Positions 22,377 to 34,748 of a DNA stretch of 64,000 nt are shown piece by piece. The position numbers and the translations under genes are program-made. The notes under the pieces were generated by a model that was not told where the DNA came from, searched no databases, and worked only from the letters and a program-made list of their open reading frames with translations. The stretch's first letter is position 1. Each line of letters opens with the position of its first letter. Origin of the DNA: Schizochytrium sp. TIO01. Lineage: Eukaryota > Sar > Bigyra > Thraustochytrida > Thraustochytriidae. Location: contig SMSO01000035.1 of the NCBI GenBank assembly GCA_004764695.1, positions 2,416,001 through 2,480,000 of the forward strand. Reading direction: 5' to 3'.

Positions 22377-23379
22377 ATGATGCAGAAATGTACTGCTGGG
22401 CTCGCCAGGGCCTCCCTCGCACGCTCGCTCGTGCTGATTATTATGGCCGCACAGCTTGTATTGACTCAGGCTCGCTACTACGAAGATGACGAAGAAGAAG
22501 ATGAAAAAGACCGCCCCGGGTTTGGTGGCAAGCTCGTAAAGAGCTTGATCTTTGCTGCAATTTCTACCGTCGTTGGGTTCCTGGTGATGTTCCCATTTGA
22601 GTTTGTACGACACAGCGAGGAGTACCAGGAAAAGCTGGCTGAGACCGAAAGCAGCGCCACCGCTTTCATGCAGACTTTCGCAGTGGTGATGCCCGAATGC
22701 ACATCTCCAGGTGCCGTTGAATTTGCTCTGGAAAGCTTCTACCTCTTTGCACCTCGCCTTATGCTCAAACTGCTGGCCTATGGCGTGATCCGCGGATTCG
22801 GACCCACCAACCCAGTGCTCGTACTTTTGGCTTCTGTTGCTGGAGGTCTAGCCACGATGCTCTACGTATACCCTCTCCGTAAGGCAGAGGCAGAGGAAGC
22901 CGACACCGGCCGTTTTGAGGATTTCGCAGAGTACGTAAGGAACAAGATATCTGAGGAGGGCATCTCTGCACTCTATGAAGGTGTAACCAACGATCTTCCG
23001 ATCATGGTCATCTTTCATGTTCTCTTTTTTGGCACCATGGAGGCGTGCAGTTCTATTCTGCAACACAACGTTGCCCTTGATCTCTTCATTGCAGCGCCTC
23101 TTGCTGTAACCGTTTCATCTCTCTTTGGAGCTCCGTTGGAGCATCTCCGCCAAGTCATCGCAGAAAATCCCATTTGACTATGGCGCCTTTTTCCTTGACG
23201 ATGAACGTGCACTCCGTTGGCCGCTTGAGTGGGGTGAGCTTGGGGAGTACCTATCCAACACCTATGCTACTTGGAGCGAAGAAGGTGTCGTCAGCCAACT
23301 TGGTTCGGTTTCCTTTAGTGTCAACACAGCAGCTCTGGGAATGGCTCTCTTTGTCGACCATGCACTCTTGGCAGCATAG
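22377..23379 (+). CDS. Carrier-fold membrane protein with signal peptide (frameshifted)
   Basis: Divergent member of the mitochondrial-carrier fold. Seen: a hydrophobic N-terminus with a signal-peptide shape (residues 13-32, likely cut after TQA), an acidic linker (EDDEEEDEKD), then three carrier-like half-repeats with PFEFVR (73-78), PLRKAE (166-171) and PLEHLR (253-258), where classical carriers have Px[DE]xx[RK]; EEGISALYEG (193-202) matches the matrix-side motif with Glu replacing Arg/Lys. The first frame stops at TGA 23175, but homologous-looking sequence (LGEYLSNTYATWSEEGVVS, the expected third-repeat end) continues one base out of phase to TAG 23377-23379. One extra base within 23153-23174 (A4 or C3 run) explains it; total would be 333 aa. 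A 58-nt GT-AG intron (23106-23163) also joins the frames but would delete PLEHLR. Signal peptide suggests the secretory pathway, inferred. Confidence 0.72.
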
Positions 23380-24818
23380 TTTGGTTTGGCCACATTTTGA
23401 TGTAGGCGCCATTTTGCCAACAATCTTTTCTCTCTCAAGTTATGCCGTTCGCTAGTTGAAAGGTTTACATATTGTATTTGACATACTCTAGAGTCATTTG
23501 TGCCAAGGTCTGCAGACATGCTAGATTTATTCTTTAGCAATCTGCCCTTTCACTCCTTTTATATGCTCTGTAAGTAGTTGACTGATTTTTGTTGTTTCAT
23601 TTTATGTGTCCCACGCACTTGCTTTTTCCTTCATTTTCGAATTCCGGTCTTGTGCCATAGATAAAAGTACAAATTTCTCAAAGGTAGATACTGATCATAA
23701 TACTTTTACAATGACAAGAATGCCGGTTCCAAGGGTGAAACACAAATATCATATAGACTCGCATATTTAGTATACAAACCAAGTTTATAGATATAAGTTG
23801 TGCTAGGGAAATTTCATCATAAGCTTTGCGCTTAAGTATACAGTATTCGAATGCATAAGCTCTTTACGATTTTAAAACTCGCTGTCGATTAATTCATAGA
23901 CGAGAAAATATTTCTTCGCAAAAGAACTTGACCTCTTTCAAGAGACTTTACAGTTCGCAAGAGCAATTCATTTACTATAAGAAGCGACAGGAATTCGTGC
24001 CCTACATGATGCATAACACGAAGGCTCCAAATTGCTCAACTTTGCAAACCAACAAGAGGTGAGGTGTTTTTGAAACTGAGAGCTCTTATTTCTCAAACCT
24101 GCAACTTTCTGAAAGAACATACAAAGATAATCAACCAAAAGGTTCTGTAATTTTAAAAATGTAAATGTTTAATAGTATATTATCATCACTCTGAATGGTT
24201 CTAATTCCTCATGTTGATAATCGGACGACTATATACCTGTTTAGATGCGGAACCAAGGTACTCAAGAGTCCTAATTTTGTTTCATATTCAACAAGTCAAG
24301 TCTATTGGTATAATTTAAAGTGAAGATTAGGAATGGGAAATGCACGACCGGTTCTTCTGTGGATTAATTTAAGTCTGTGAATTGGAAGTGATTATGCCGC
24401 CTTGACAACCCGCAGTGTTAAGCGGGCCTCTGTCTCAAAAAGTTGCTTCTTCCTATGCATGTTTTAAAGCTCTTCAAGCAGCTTGTCTTCGAAAGGCCAT
24501 AGGACTTTCAACTAATCAGACGTAATTTAAAGAGCTGCACACATAATTAATGTAAATTATGTTTCTGGTTATTCTAATGAATTCAAAGCGTGGATCGCCA
24601 AAACTTATTCGTATAGATATCACAGTTGAAGTAAACTGTAATATCCCGTCTAAATTGGAGATGAATTTTTCAACAAATAACAACCGTTGGAATAAATGAA
24701 ATTTAAACATTTTCGCTGTATGGGATTAATTTCCCAAATCACGTATATTCGAAGTCGATCCAGCTCCAGGTCCTCCATATATCGGTGTATCTATTTTGTT
24801 TCAGTCTTGTGTGCTGAT
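23380..24818. other. Intergenic DNA, no gene seen
   Basis: Includes the 3' flank of the carrier-like gene; no canonical AATAAA is found close to the stop. AT-rich and without tandem repeats. Confidence 0.5.
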
Positions 24819-24843
24819 TCTACGCCTTGTTCCAAGGCGTAGA
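24819..24843. other. Perfect 11-bp hairpin with 3-nt loop
   Basis: TCTACGCCTTG (24819-24829), loop TTC, CAAGGCGTAGA (24833-24843). It is a compact GC-containing stem standing out in AT-rich DNA, with no neighbouring gene or repeat that explains it. Confidence 0.6.
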
Positions 24844-27800
24844 TACACATACTCAGAGATGCAGAAAAGATATTTACGAAAACCTTTCGATTTTAACCAT
24901 CTATTAATGTGCTTTGCGCATTGTAAAATCATGCGAGGAGATAGTTGATATCGGTAACATGAGAAATATCACAAGCAGAATATGCAAGAAGACCCATCAG
25001 ACCTCTTCTTGACGCAAATTGTGCTACAAATGTTGATAAGATGGATGACAGGGAGGCATAAAAAACATAATCTACAAGAGAAAATACTGTAGCAGTTGCA
25101 AGTACGCTGAAACTATAAACGATTTCTGCAAATGAGCAGAGCTTAGTTTTCCAATCTGCTTCTCGTAAAACAACTGATATAATTGGCAGTATATTTTGCT
25201 GAGGGTGTCGCTTAGTATGAAGTACGTCTTTGCTTTGTAGCAATCAAGCGAAAGTCATAGCGACGTCAATCTTCTGCGAGTCCACTCGTAGCACTGTCGT
25301 CATTTGTATTAGAAATCGTATACTTGAATTTTTCATAGAAAATATAATGACCAGGATTCGATCTGAGTCTATGCTAACTGCCAGCAACTTAGCCAAAAAG
25401 ACTTTTCCCCGGAAAACGACAGCAAGGGTCGAATCATAGACAGAAAAGATAAACTTGATCAACCGCAGAGTATCTGTTCATTTAATGCAACATCTATATT
25501 ATTAATTGTATTGAAAACAAGTTGACGCAGGAGAAGGATAGGAAAGTCGGAAAAAGGGATTAGTCCACAGCTAGCTAGTAGAGCGTCGCTCTGTCGCTGG
25601 CGTTCCGGATATTTCTCTCTCAGATGTGAATTCGCGGTAGTAGCACTGTATTCATCGCGCTCGATTGATTTAATTTGGGAGCTTGGCCCTCGGAATCAAT
25701 GTCGCGTGGTATACCCGCAAGAATTTGTAGCACCATGGCCTTATTTACGATACCACTGGGTTCTCCTGGCTCTTCTGTGGCTATTTCTGCTCGCAGAATG
25801 AACTTTGAGCCGGCTTGTATATTCCTAAGACGCAGCGATCTTGCTAAAGATTGAGCGAACAGACTGCCTAATGAATATGAGAATGGATGTTTTTACTTAC
25901 TCTACCTAAGGCATTGCTGCTTTTGCAAATTTCTTTTTCATTGAAAACAAAGAGTAACTTTCAGATTAGTATGAATAAGAAGACCGACGAGCACTTTCAG
26001 GAGTAGCAGTGGCAAGTGCTATTTTAATGGCTGAATAAAAGAGTACTTGCATGGAGACTGTGGATTTTGGAACAATCAGCATATACCTATTCGTATACCA
26101 ACTTTAAATTAAGAAAGGTGTCGTGCACAATTCTAAAAGGATGCTCTGCGACACGTGAAAGCTGGTTACGCAGAAGCAGCGCCATCCGCATGGATTGATT
26201 ACCCATTATGGAAGGTGTGCGTTATTGTTTCCAATAGAAGTATTTGCTCGCACGCGTGCAAAAAAGAAATATTTTATGCTGGTAGCACCAAACGTGTTGA
26301 CTATGCCTTTTGCTGCACAAAGATTTGTCCCCAACTCAACATCCGCACGAGGGCCCCGACTTCACACAGCGAGCAGAGTGCGTAGGGACCTGCCATAATC
26401 ATCGCAGACAGGTTCACGGGTCATAAGCCGACGGCGAGTCAGTTTAAAGTATCATAAGTATGAAAGATTAGAAAAGCCTATATGCAGGCCTATCTAGAGG
26501 CTCAAGAGAAGTTGTAGCACTAAAGCCTTTTCTTTTAGAAAAAGTGAATTTTTAACAGTATTAAAAATTTGTATATATTATATATATAGGCTGATATATA
26601 TTCTCTCAAAGTTTCATAGACGAATTTTAGAAGTCTTGGTAAGAAAGCAAATGCAAAAGGAAATTTACAAATATTCCGGGCTCCTCAATGTTTGAAGAGA
26701 AGACTAACTTGAAGTAACATCAAGATAAGACAAACCAGAAAGACTTGGTAGGTGTCAACCTCTAATCGTATTAAGCAATACGTTAACCAGGTAACCAACC
26801 AGATATAGTGAAGCAAAAAGATTAGAAAAAACAAACTTTAGCGAGAGATTTGCACATGATTTCAAAAGTTGCTCTTCAAGGTAGATTCTTTGAGGATAAA
26901 TATTTAGCGGGAAGACGATAATAAGAAGAAGACTATACGTACGGATTAAATGCTCGTCAAAAAATATTCTTTATTCCCAAGTTTTGCACTCTGTCCAGTC
27001 CACACTCAATCGGATCAGTAGATCAAGCTCCAATGGCTCTTTAAACCAAAAGAGCAAAGTATTCTTCTGCAATATAAACAATTTAAATACTAGAAACACT
27101 ACAATACGCACTTATACTCACACATGCGTCCTCGGTGGTGCGGGTTGCGCAGGTAGTGGAGGTTTACTTGGCAAGGAACTACCTTGTGGTTACTTACCAA
27201 AGAAGCTGCAAAAAAAGTAAATTTCCTAGCAGCACGAACAACCGACGAACCTATTTAAGCCATGGAAATTCATTTGGAGGCAGTGCAATGTGCTGCTTGT
27301 GTTGGATGCGCAGTCGCCAGAGCAAGCTTACCAAATTATTCAGGACTGATAATAAAGAAAATATTGTATAGCTAATAGGAAGTTATGCCTTCTTTCTTTA
27401 TTGAAAATAAAAGTAATTATGTTTTTAGTTAAAAGAAGGAGTAAAAGAAAACACTTTAAAGAGCGTTAAACTAAACTAGAAGACGTAGCACTGGCATGCA
27501 AGATTTTCTAATCGAAACCAATTATCTAATTTACTGAATAAAATTGAAGGTTTAAGTTAGAGGCTTAGAAGGTACAGCTAAGCACGGTGATTCTTCGACA
27601 AGGTAAAATGAAAAGAAAGGATCTTTATTGTACTACTTCTTTTCCTCTTTCATCAGAGTGAAATGAATCGTAGACCTTGCTTGCTAAAGGGGTAAGTTTT
27701 ACCATGTATAAAGTAATGAGCACAACTTTTGCAAAAATAGGACAACTTCTGCAAAAAATCGTTCCTAAGAAAGCATCAAGAAATATGCATAGTAAATCTA

Positions 27801-29274
27801 AACTATGTTATTATCAGCGATATTTATGTGCGATAAGTCTGTTCTGACGCCTACTTCAACCGGAAGTTGACCTAGTACAGCATCTGCAAATTGCAAAACC
27901 GAGGCTGTCAATTCGAGACGAATTCAATCAATTAATTAATGACGAAAGTCGCTGTCTTCCTTTAAAAACTCGACACAACTTTTGTAAAACTAAGCTCCAT
28001 ACCCCGAGCAACCCAATAGGCTTGGACTAGTACCTTTAGACACGGAATTGTGAGAAAGGTGTGTAGGCTTTCGAATTCTTGTGATTTATATCATTCCTGC
28101 ATGCAAACAACGAATGACCAGCTCTTGTGCCACACGCGCTCATTGATTTTTTTCGACTGCAGTATAATTTAGCACACATTTCACCGTGCGTCATGTCATT
28201 GGGGAGCTATAATATTTGATGGAATTAAATTTCCTGCAGAACTATAGTTTCGCTCAAGAATTAAAACGCACATGATGAGTTGCTGAGATCAAGCTAATCA
28301 GAGATTGAGTTTAAGTAATTCCTTCTGTATTTGATCGGGGGGTTCTCCCTTTTCGCGGCTTGTTCGGAGTCTTAAGTTTATTTCCGGGATTCGAGTATGC
28401 AAAGGTTGGACTATCTGCCTGAACCTGATCAAAATCTTGCATTATAAGCTTACCTTCTCCTCGTGCTTAATGTACAAAGATTATCAAAAGCTAGCAGGAA
28501 CGTCTGCCAGCCCTAGCCAAGCCATTTCATTGCAGTTAAAAGAGCATTAGTTGAATACAGCAACGCCAAAAGTTTGAGCATAAGGATGTGCTTGAATTCA
28601 TGATTCCCTGAAACCCCGAAGAAAGTGTTTCTTTTGTCTCGCAGAATGAACATAATCACGGCAGTAGAACATGGCAAGCGAGGCCTCTCAAGCACTGGCA
28701 GTAGGTATCTAGGTAGACCTTTGTTTGTTTTTTTAGCGGCCGGACGGCAGTTGTCTAAACTAAGTGCCCAAGCTTCTGCCCTTTTAGGATCTCTGCAAGT
28801 GCCAGGACTAAGTGGTCAATCACGAATTCAGACAATCACGAGGAAAGAGGAATGTGTTCGATACTGCGCACAATAACTCCAAGCCAGACAATGAAATTTT
28901 GGTCCGCGAGGCCTGCCTGCCTGGGAGTCAGCTAAGGCAGCCTAACCAAATGGGAGTGACGATGATGCTCGCATTCAGAAAATCTACCAGTAGGTATAGA
29001 TAGTTGATGAGCTAATTAGCGGCATTTACATTCCTGCTTGTAAGTCCTTTCCTTCCCAGCTTGAGGCACCTAGTGGAAGGCCCTGGTAGAGCTGTGCTAG
29101 CGAGCCTACTGCCAGCTAAGGTACGGGGCGACTCTCTGATGGTGGATCTATCCACCTCAAACATTTGTCAGCCCCCTCCATCTCCCCCCTCCTTCCCTCT
29201 AAACAGGAGTTTATTGCAATTATGAAAATGCGATGAACGAACTTCCTTGCAACTGAGATCTTTGTTGCGTTGGT
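24844..29274. other. Intergenic DNA, no supported gene
   Basis: Mostly AT-rich. A minus frame from 25474 to 24929 is open for about 180 codons with one stop (25244-25246); its second part is hydrophobic (two possible membrane segments) but no family is recognised, and plus frames overlap it. TATATATTATATATATAGG at 26570-26588 is an AT-rich patch, not a placed promoter. Shorter frames at 26155-26398 and 28625-29003 show no motif. Confidence 0.5.
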
Positions 29275-29380
29275 GTTTGTTTGTTTGTTTGTTTGTTTGT
29301 TTGTTTGTTTGTTTGTTTGTTTGTTTGTTTATTTCAAGTTGTGTCTTTATTTGTTTCAAGTTGTTTGTTTGTTTGTTTAA
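29275..29380. repeat. (GTTT)n tetranucleotide array, two blocks
   Basis: Fourteen GTTT units (29275-29330), then ATTTCAAGTTGTG, then ATTTGTTTCAAGTT and four more GTTT units. The CAAGTT spacer occurs twice, so the array was probably copied together with flanking DNA. Confidence 0.93.
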
Positions 29381-30063
29381 AATTATTTATTTGATCAGCA
29401 CCAGAATGGCGAATTTGCCTTGGTCTTGTTACTAGCTTGCTAACGTGTTGCCTGAATTCATCTCAGGAATACTACGAGATAATCTGTAAAGCATCACCTC
29501 GAGCAAACTTATCGTAATAGTCCTCAACCTTGACTAGGATCCTGATATACTACAATCTCTGCCAGGATTTTGCTATACGCTCTGCGTGTTTTACTTGCCG
29601 TGAAACAGCACACCAAGCAAAACAACATCTGCTAAATCATTACCATAAATTCTGAATTAATTATTTTTAATTATTTTTAATATATTTTATAGATTAAAAA
29701 TACAAAATAAAATAAATACAAAAAAACAACTAACAGACACTTATATATCATAAGAAATCTACATATGGAAAGAAAAGAAATGCTTTTTATCATCCTTATT
29801 AACACTGCCGCAACCAAGCGTCCTATAACTCGACTCTGCAAAAGCCTTCCGGATTGATTAAATTCTTTCCGGACATTATTTTTGTCTCATGTAACTCTCA
29901 ATTAAGTTAACAATACCAAATTGCTCGCAATCCTCCTGCTAACCGAGAGAAAACAATATTTTTAAAGATAAAAAAGAGAACTGTGTCTCTCTTAGACTCT
30001 CGCTGACCTCCTCGAAGTAGACGTTGCCAGGCCAAAGACAGCCGCTGCACAAACTAGCACTGT
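29381..30063. other. Intergenic DNA, no gene seen
   Basis: AT-rich, with a TTTTTAATTATTTTTAA patch at 29660-29680. Nothing supported. Confidence 0.5.
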
Positions 30064-30243
30064 CTATCTCGGACTGCTCGGCAGGTGCTCGCTGGAGTGC
30101 GAACAGCTTCGGTTAAAGAATCGTGAACCGGTGGGAGAGGAAAAGGTTGCTCTTTGAAGGCGACTTGTGCTGGCGTAGGTACCTATTGTCTCGCTGGTTA
30201 AGGCAGTCTCACGAACAAAGTAAGGACCTCTAGAGACACTCAT
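30064..30243 (-). CDS. Small hypothetical ORF, 59 aa
   Basis: ATG 30243 to TAG 30064, beginning MSVSRGPYFVRETALTSE and Ser/Thr/Arg-rich throughout, with a natural codon mix and purine-first bias. No domain, signal peptide or homologue recognised, and at this length it could be chance. Confidence 0.2.
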   Translation of the reverse strand: MSVSRGPYFVRETALTSETIGTYASTSRLQRATFSSPTGSRFFNRSCSHSSEHLPSSPR

Positions 30244-33200
30244 AAGCAACTAACTGTTCAATCGTTTGTATTTCTCGTTCTTATTTATTATCTGAACAAA
30301 CAAATATAATCATTAGGTGAAGAAACGAGAGCTTTTGTTGACGCTTTGAACAGCTTGTTGGGAGAATAGTTGCACTTTAGCAGAATCGGGATCCTCTAGC
30401 AGGGTGAGGATCTTCGCCGTAAGGGTGCAGACGTCATTTCAGGTTTCTAACCAGAGACTGATGACAACTATCTGTCTGTAGTTTTTGCCGTGATAACAGA
30501 TCTAGGATCGAAGAGCTTCTTTTAGGCTAACCATGATTTCCCAAGTTAAAAAAACAAAACTAGCAGGGAAAAACAACAAAATAAACCTATATGACTATAG
30601 GCAGTTACTATGCATAAAAGAGATTCACGGCATATTTGTGTCGGCGGAGGGAGTAAGCAATGCTAGAGGATGGGACTTTCGGAAGTGCGAACAAGGGTCG
30701 AGAACAATCTTTTGAAGTAAAATCACTCTTCTCTGCTCGCACGTCCTTTGCTACTTGGCTAGAAAAAGAATCAAGAGTGTGGCTCCTAAGCATTCTGATG
30801 AGCTGGAGCGACTTTCACTAAATAATTACAAAAAATAAAAGAACAAAATTTGAGCCCTAGGTGTGGCGGCATTCCAGTTCTCTAGACCACATCAGTAAGG
30901 GTGTTTGATTTTTTATTCGAAAGGCTACGAAATAAAACTTAACCTGGAAAAAGTAGTTCTAAGACTCATTTATCAGAGCAGTAAAAGTTATTCCAAGCTG
31001 ACAGACAAATAAGTGTTCCTTATAAAACAGGGAGCAAGCATCAACCCCTGGTGACGGTACTAGTTAAAGAAGATTAATTTTTTAATAAAGAAAAAAGATT
31101 AGAGAAACAAAACATTAAAATTATTTTAATAAGCAATTAAATTTGAATGTGCTACAAGTTGCGCAAAACATTGTCTTATGTGTTCTTTGTGCTGTTCACT
31201 TGCCGAGAGATGGTGCGAAAGGTTGCTGCCAAAGTGATCGTAGATGAGTAGAACAAGTCGACCTGCCAGCCCAGAATATTTATCCCCATGATAACCTAAA
31301 GCAAATGAGCAGTTCAATATAATGTTATCTATTTCATGATTTGATGCTCATGGCATTATTTCTTGGAGCACCCATTGTTTTATTCAGAAATGCTTTACAG
31401 CGTGATATCAAATGATTTGTGAAATGCCAAGGTGATGATCTTGCTCTTGCTTTGAAAGTTTTTTGCTATTATGAGCCATTGCAGAGGCGACAGACGCAGC
31501 CATGGTGCTGGCCAGCTTATACCACTAATTCCTCTTTCGGAAGTGCCTCCTCCGACAGAATGCCCTTAGCCAGCATACTTTGTCGGAAATCTCTCACTTT
31601 TCCTAATCTCTTGCACATTTTGCCTCGAATTGCTGCCATTCTATTTCCTACCACCATTTCCAGTTAGGCTTTTCAGTTTGGCAAGAAAACTTACGGCGAT
31701 GACTGTCAGTTTTTCAATCAAGTTTTCTTAACCTATTTGTTCACAGTACTAAAGTGGTGGTGCAACGTTTTAAAGAAGAAGTGAAGCAAGAAGGGAGGAG
31801 ACAAAGAGTACTACAATCTCTATAAGCAGAAGCGTTCCGAGCAGCAGTGCTGAGCTAGCTGGCTGGATGGCTGACTGGCAAACTGTAATATTCTTTTCTG
31901 CATCCGTTCTAGTCTTCTAGTCTCTATATCTATATCATAAGCGAGCAGCACTTGCCTCTAGCTCGCATGCCTTACCTTCTAAAGTTTTCATTCTAACATC
32001 TTGACATGAATAATTGATTTCCAAGTTCCTGCTTTTATGATGAAAACGAATGCATGACAATGTGAGGTTAGAAAATGTGAATGAGTCCGGAGAAGTCGTT
32101 GTAATAGTAATCCTCAATGAACATGTGCCTCGTCAAAGCCATCGAGAGTATAGTGAATAAATCGTTTTTATATGCAGATATTAATAAATGTTGACTTTCT
32201 ACTTCTGCGTGAGGATAGGCCAACAATGAATCTAGTTTGAAATTCAAAAGTTATTGCGGAGAGAACTGCATATATAAATTAATAACTATATTTATAATAC
32301 AAACATCAGGGATGACGATATTTATGATATGCAGATGCAGATGCAGGATTTCTTTGGATTAAATGCAAGGTCACTGCAGTGAATGCTCATGCAATGCCGA
32401 AAATAAAATGATGATGAATTTAGAATGATTAAATTTAACCCTAATGAAGAAAATCATTTATTGGCCTGCTGCAATGCTTTATGCTACCGCAGATCTGGAT
32501 GAAGAGAGATGTAAGCCGCATTACGATTCCTGCATTTACTATTCGAAATATGCTTCAAGTGTCCACGATCATCTGATACGAAAGTGGAGGAAACGGTTCG
32601 AGCCGTTCTGAATCTCTTCCTTTTTGTTAGCCAATTGTACGCCAATGAAATGCTGGAAGTGCTGCTTTAAGCCTAAATAAGGACTTATTCCAATCTCATC
32701 GCATGCTGATTGCGCAGCACTTGTTCATCATTCGCCTCAGACTTCGGCACCTTGAAGAAAAGGTGAATAGATTTAATTAAAAAACCAGTTTCCTATCCTA
32801 ACAAGTAAGTGCGCGCTACTTGAAATGAAGAGTCCAATTTTCCTGGTGGCTCTTGGCCCGCTCACGCGGCCCGTGAGTTTTCCTTTATGCATCTAGCTTC
32901 GCTTACCCCACGGAAATACCTCTTAGCATCCCTAAGGGTGGCTACTAAGTCGATAACAGAACAGGTGCAAAATGGAATGTCTAGCTAGCGCTCAAGTTGT
33001 TGTGCCAGTCTGCTCGACCAATTTGCAGCGCAAGCCGAATTGTCAGTGCTTATCAATGAATGATACCTCTCTGTAGAAAGAGACGGCCCTGGAGCTGCCA
33101 CGGATTTCGCGAATGAAACTAATGATCTTTTAGTAAGGAACAAAAGAGCTCCCGAGCGGGCCAAAACAAGCGACTTCCAAGTCGCGTACGCTTCTCTGAT

Positions 33201-34748
33201 CTGGCACGGGATTTCTAAAACTATGCAGTAGTACCCAGCCAGAAAACAGTACACCAGTGTTCTTGTTCTTTAGCCTGTACCAAAGAAGAATAGAACGTAA
33301 GCAGGGGTCCCCAAGATTACCTGACATCATGTCATCGGCGGTGGTGCTGCTTCTTTTGTTGAAGGTGCGCATTCTTTATATATAATGCTGTGGAGAAGTT
33401 ATTCGTGGAGAATTGGGGAGGCGTGATTTTAAGAGCAGGGCCACAGGACCAAGCTACATAAATGCCTCCTAGAAGGACGACGCAGCAGCTATTCTTTTAG
33501 TAGATGCGTCCCAGGCATTAAGGAGATGGAGATGCAACATGACTGGTTACGAAACCGAAGGAGGTTTCGGGATGTTTCGACATCATCTAAGATTCTGAAT
33601 GAATTTGAAGGTTTCGTCGTTACCGATTCCCAACAGTCAGTACTTCTGGCTAACTCTTCGTTGCTGAAGAAGTAGTAGCAAAACTTTGCACGTGCAGCAG
33701 CAAGAAGTGCAGGGCCGATGGCAACTCAGAGAAAGGAAATTGTAAGTTTCGTTTGAGACGAAGATGTTGAAATTGCCAGGAGCAAGATGCAAAAAGAGTG
33801 GTGGCGAATGACCGCATCTTGGCAAGTTTAAGATCCTTGAGGGGATATCTACTACCTACCTACTCCAAGTGGCATAGTCTATCTGCACGTGACGAGCGAC
33901 ATGGCTGGCGTTTAGGCTTGCAAGGGTGAAGCCGAGATTTTCGCTGAAGTGTTAGCCTCTGTCTAAGTTGAAGCAGCTATGGCTACAAGATCAAGCAGTT
34001 TGCACTATCGCTGCCACAACGAAGCCTGTGAAAGTGATCCTTCTCAGGGTGAGTCTTTGTGTTTTCATGAAAGTCAGTCATCTTCTTGAGACCTCTCCAC
34101 TTGGTGCTCTTTCCTCCACGAATTAAGCAACGAAATCACTTCATAAAAAACTTGAAAACTTGAGACAGAAAAGAACAACATCTACAACCTCGCAGTCAAG
34201 GTGTCCTTATTGGCGCAGTGGACAAGGAAAGAAGAGTTTTTATCAAGAGACAGGATGAAGAAAGACAGAAGAGTTGATAGATCATAAAAAAGGCCTTTGC
34301 AAATGATTTGTGTTCACGAGTAAGTAATTAATATATTCAGAGGGGGGTGAGCAGCGCCGGGCACAAGGAGATGCCGTGCGCACACTCGATGCAAAGGGCA
34401 TCATCAGTGTTCACAGGAGACAGCGATTCAGGTCGACAAATAGACACAGGATCCCAAAGTATTTAGGCGCGCCAATGATGACGCATGGTGCTTTGGAGGA
34501 GTAGGAAAGTGCTGGATTTTGTAATTCTTGGGGAGGAGCTCGATATTACGGGAGATCCTTTTTGCCAGTAGCAGGTTAAGCGTACAACCAGGCAGATAAG
34601 CCGAGTGTGACAGCAGCAGCAGCAACATATAAAGGTTTTCAGGTTGTGTAGTCCCTCTGGACTACATCTTTTTGTTGTTGTTGAATTTTGGTCAGCTAGA
34701 TCCAGCCTAAAGAAAGACTGGAGTCAAGATTGCTGCACACGAGGGCAC
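30244..34748. other. Intergenic DNA, no supported gene
   Basis: AT-rich with mixed patches. Frames at 31419-31667 (+), 32985-33254 (-) and 33130-33372 (-) show no motif and overlap frames on the other strand. The right-hand 400-500 bases lie downstream of the minus-strand zinc-finger gene and should contain its 3' UTR. A CAGCAGCAGCAG patch is at 34613-34625. Confidence 0.5.

Noticed and set aside
32590-32616. GGTTCGAGCC as a tRNA B box
   Set aside because: No A box, cloverleaf or acceptor stem can be drawn around it. Similar GGTTCGA hits at 48683 and 43291 fail in the same way.
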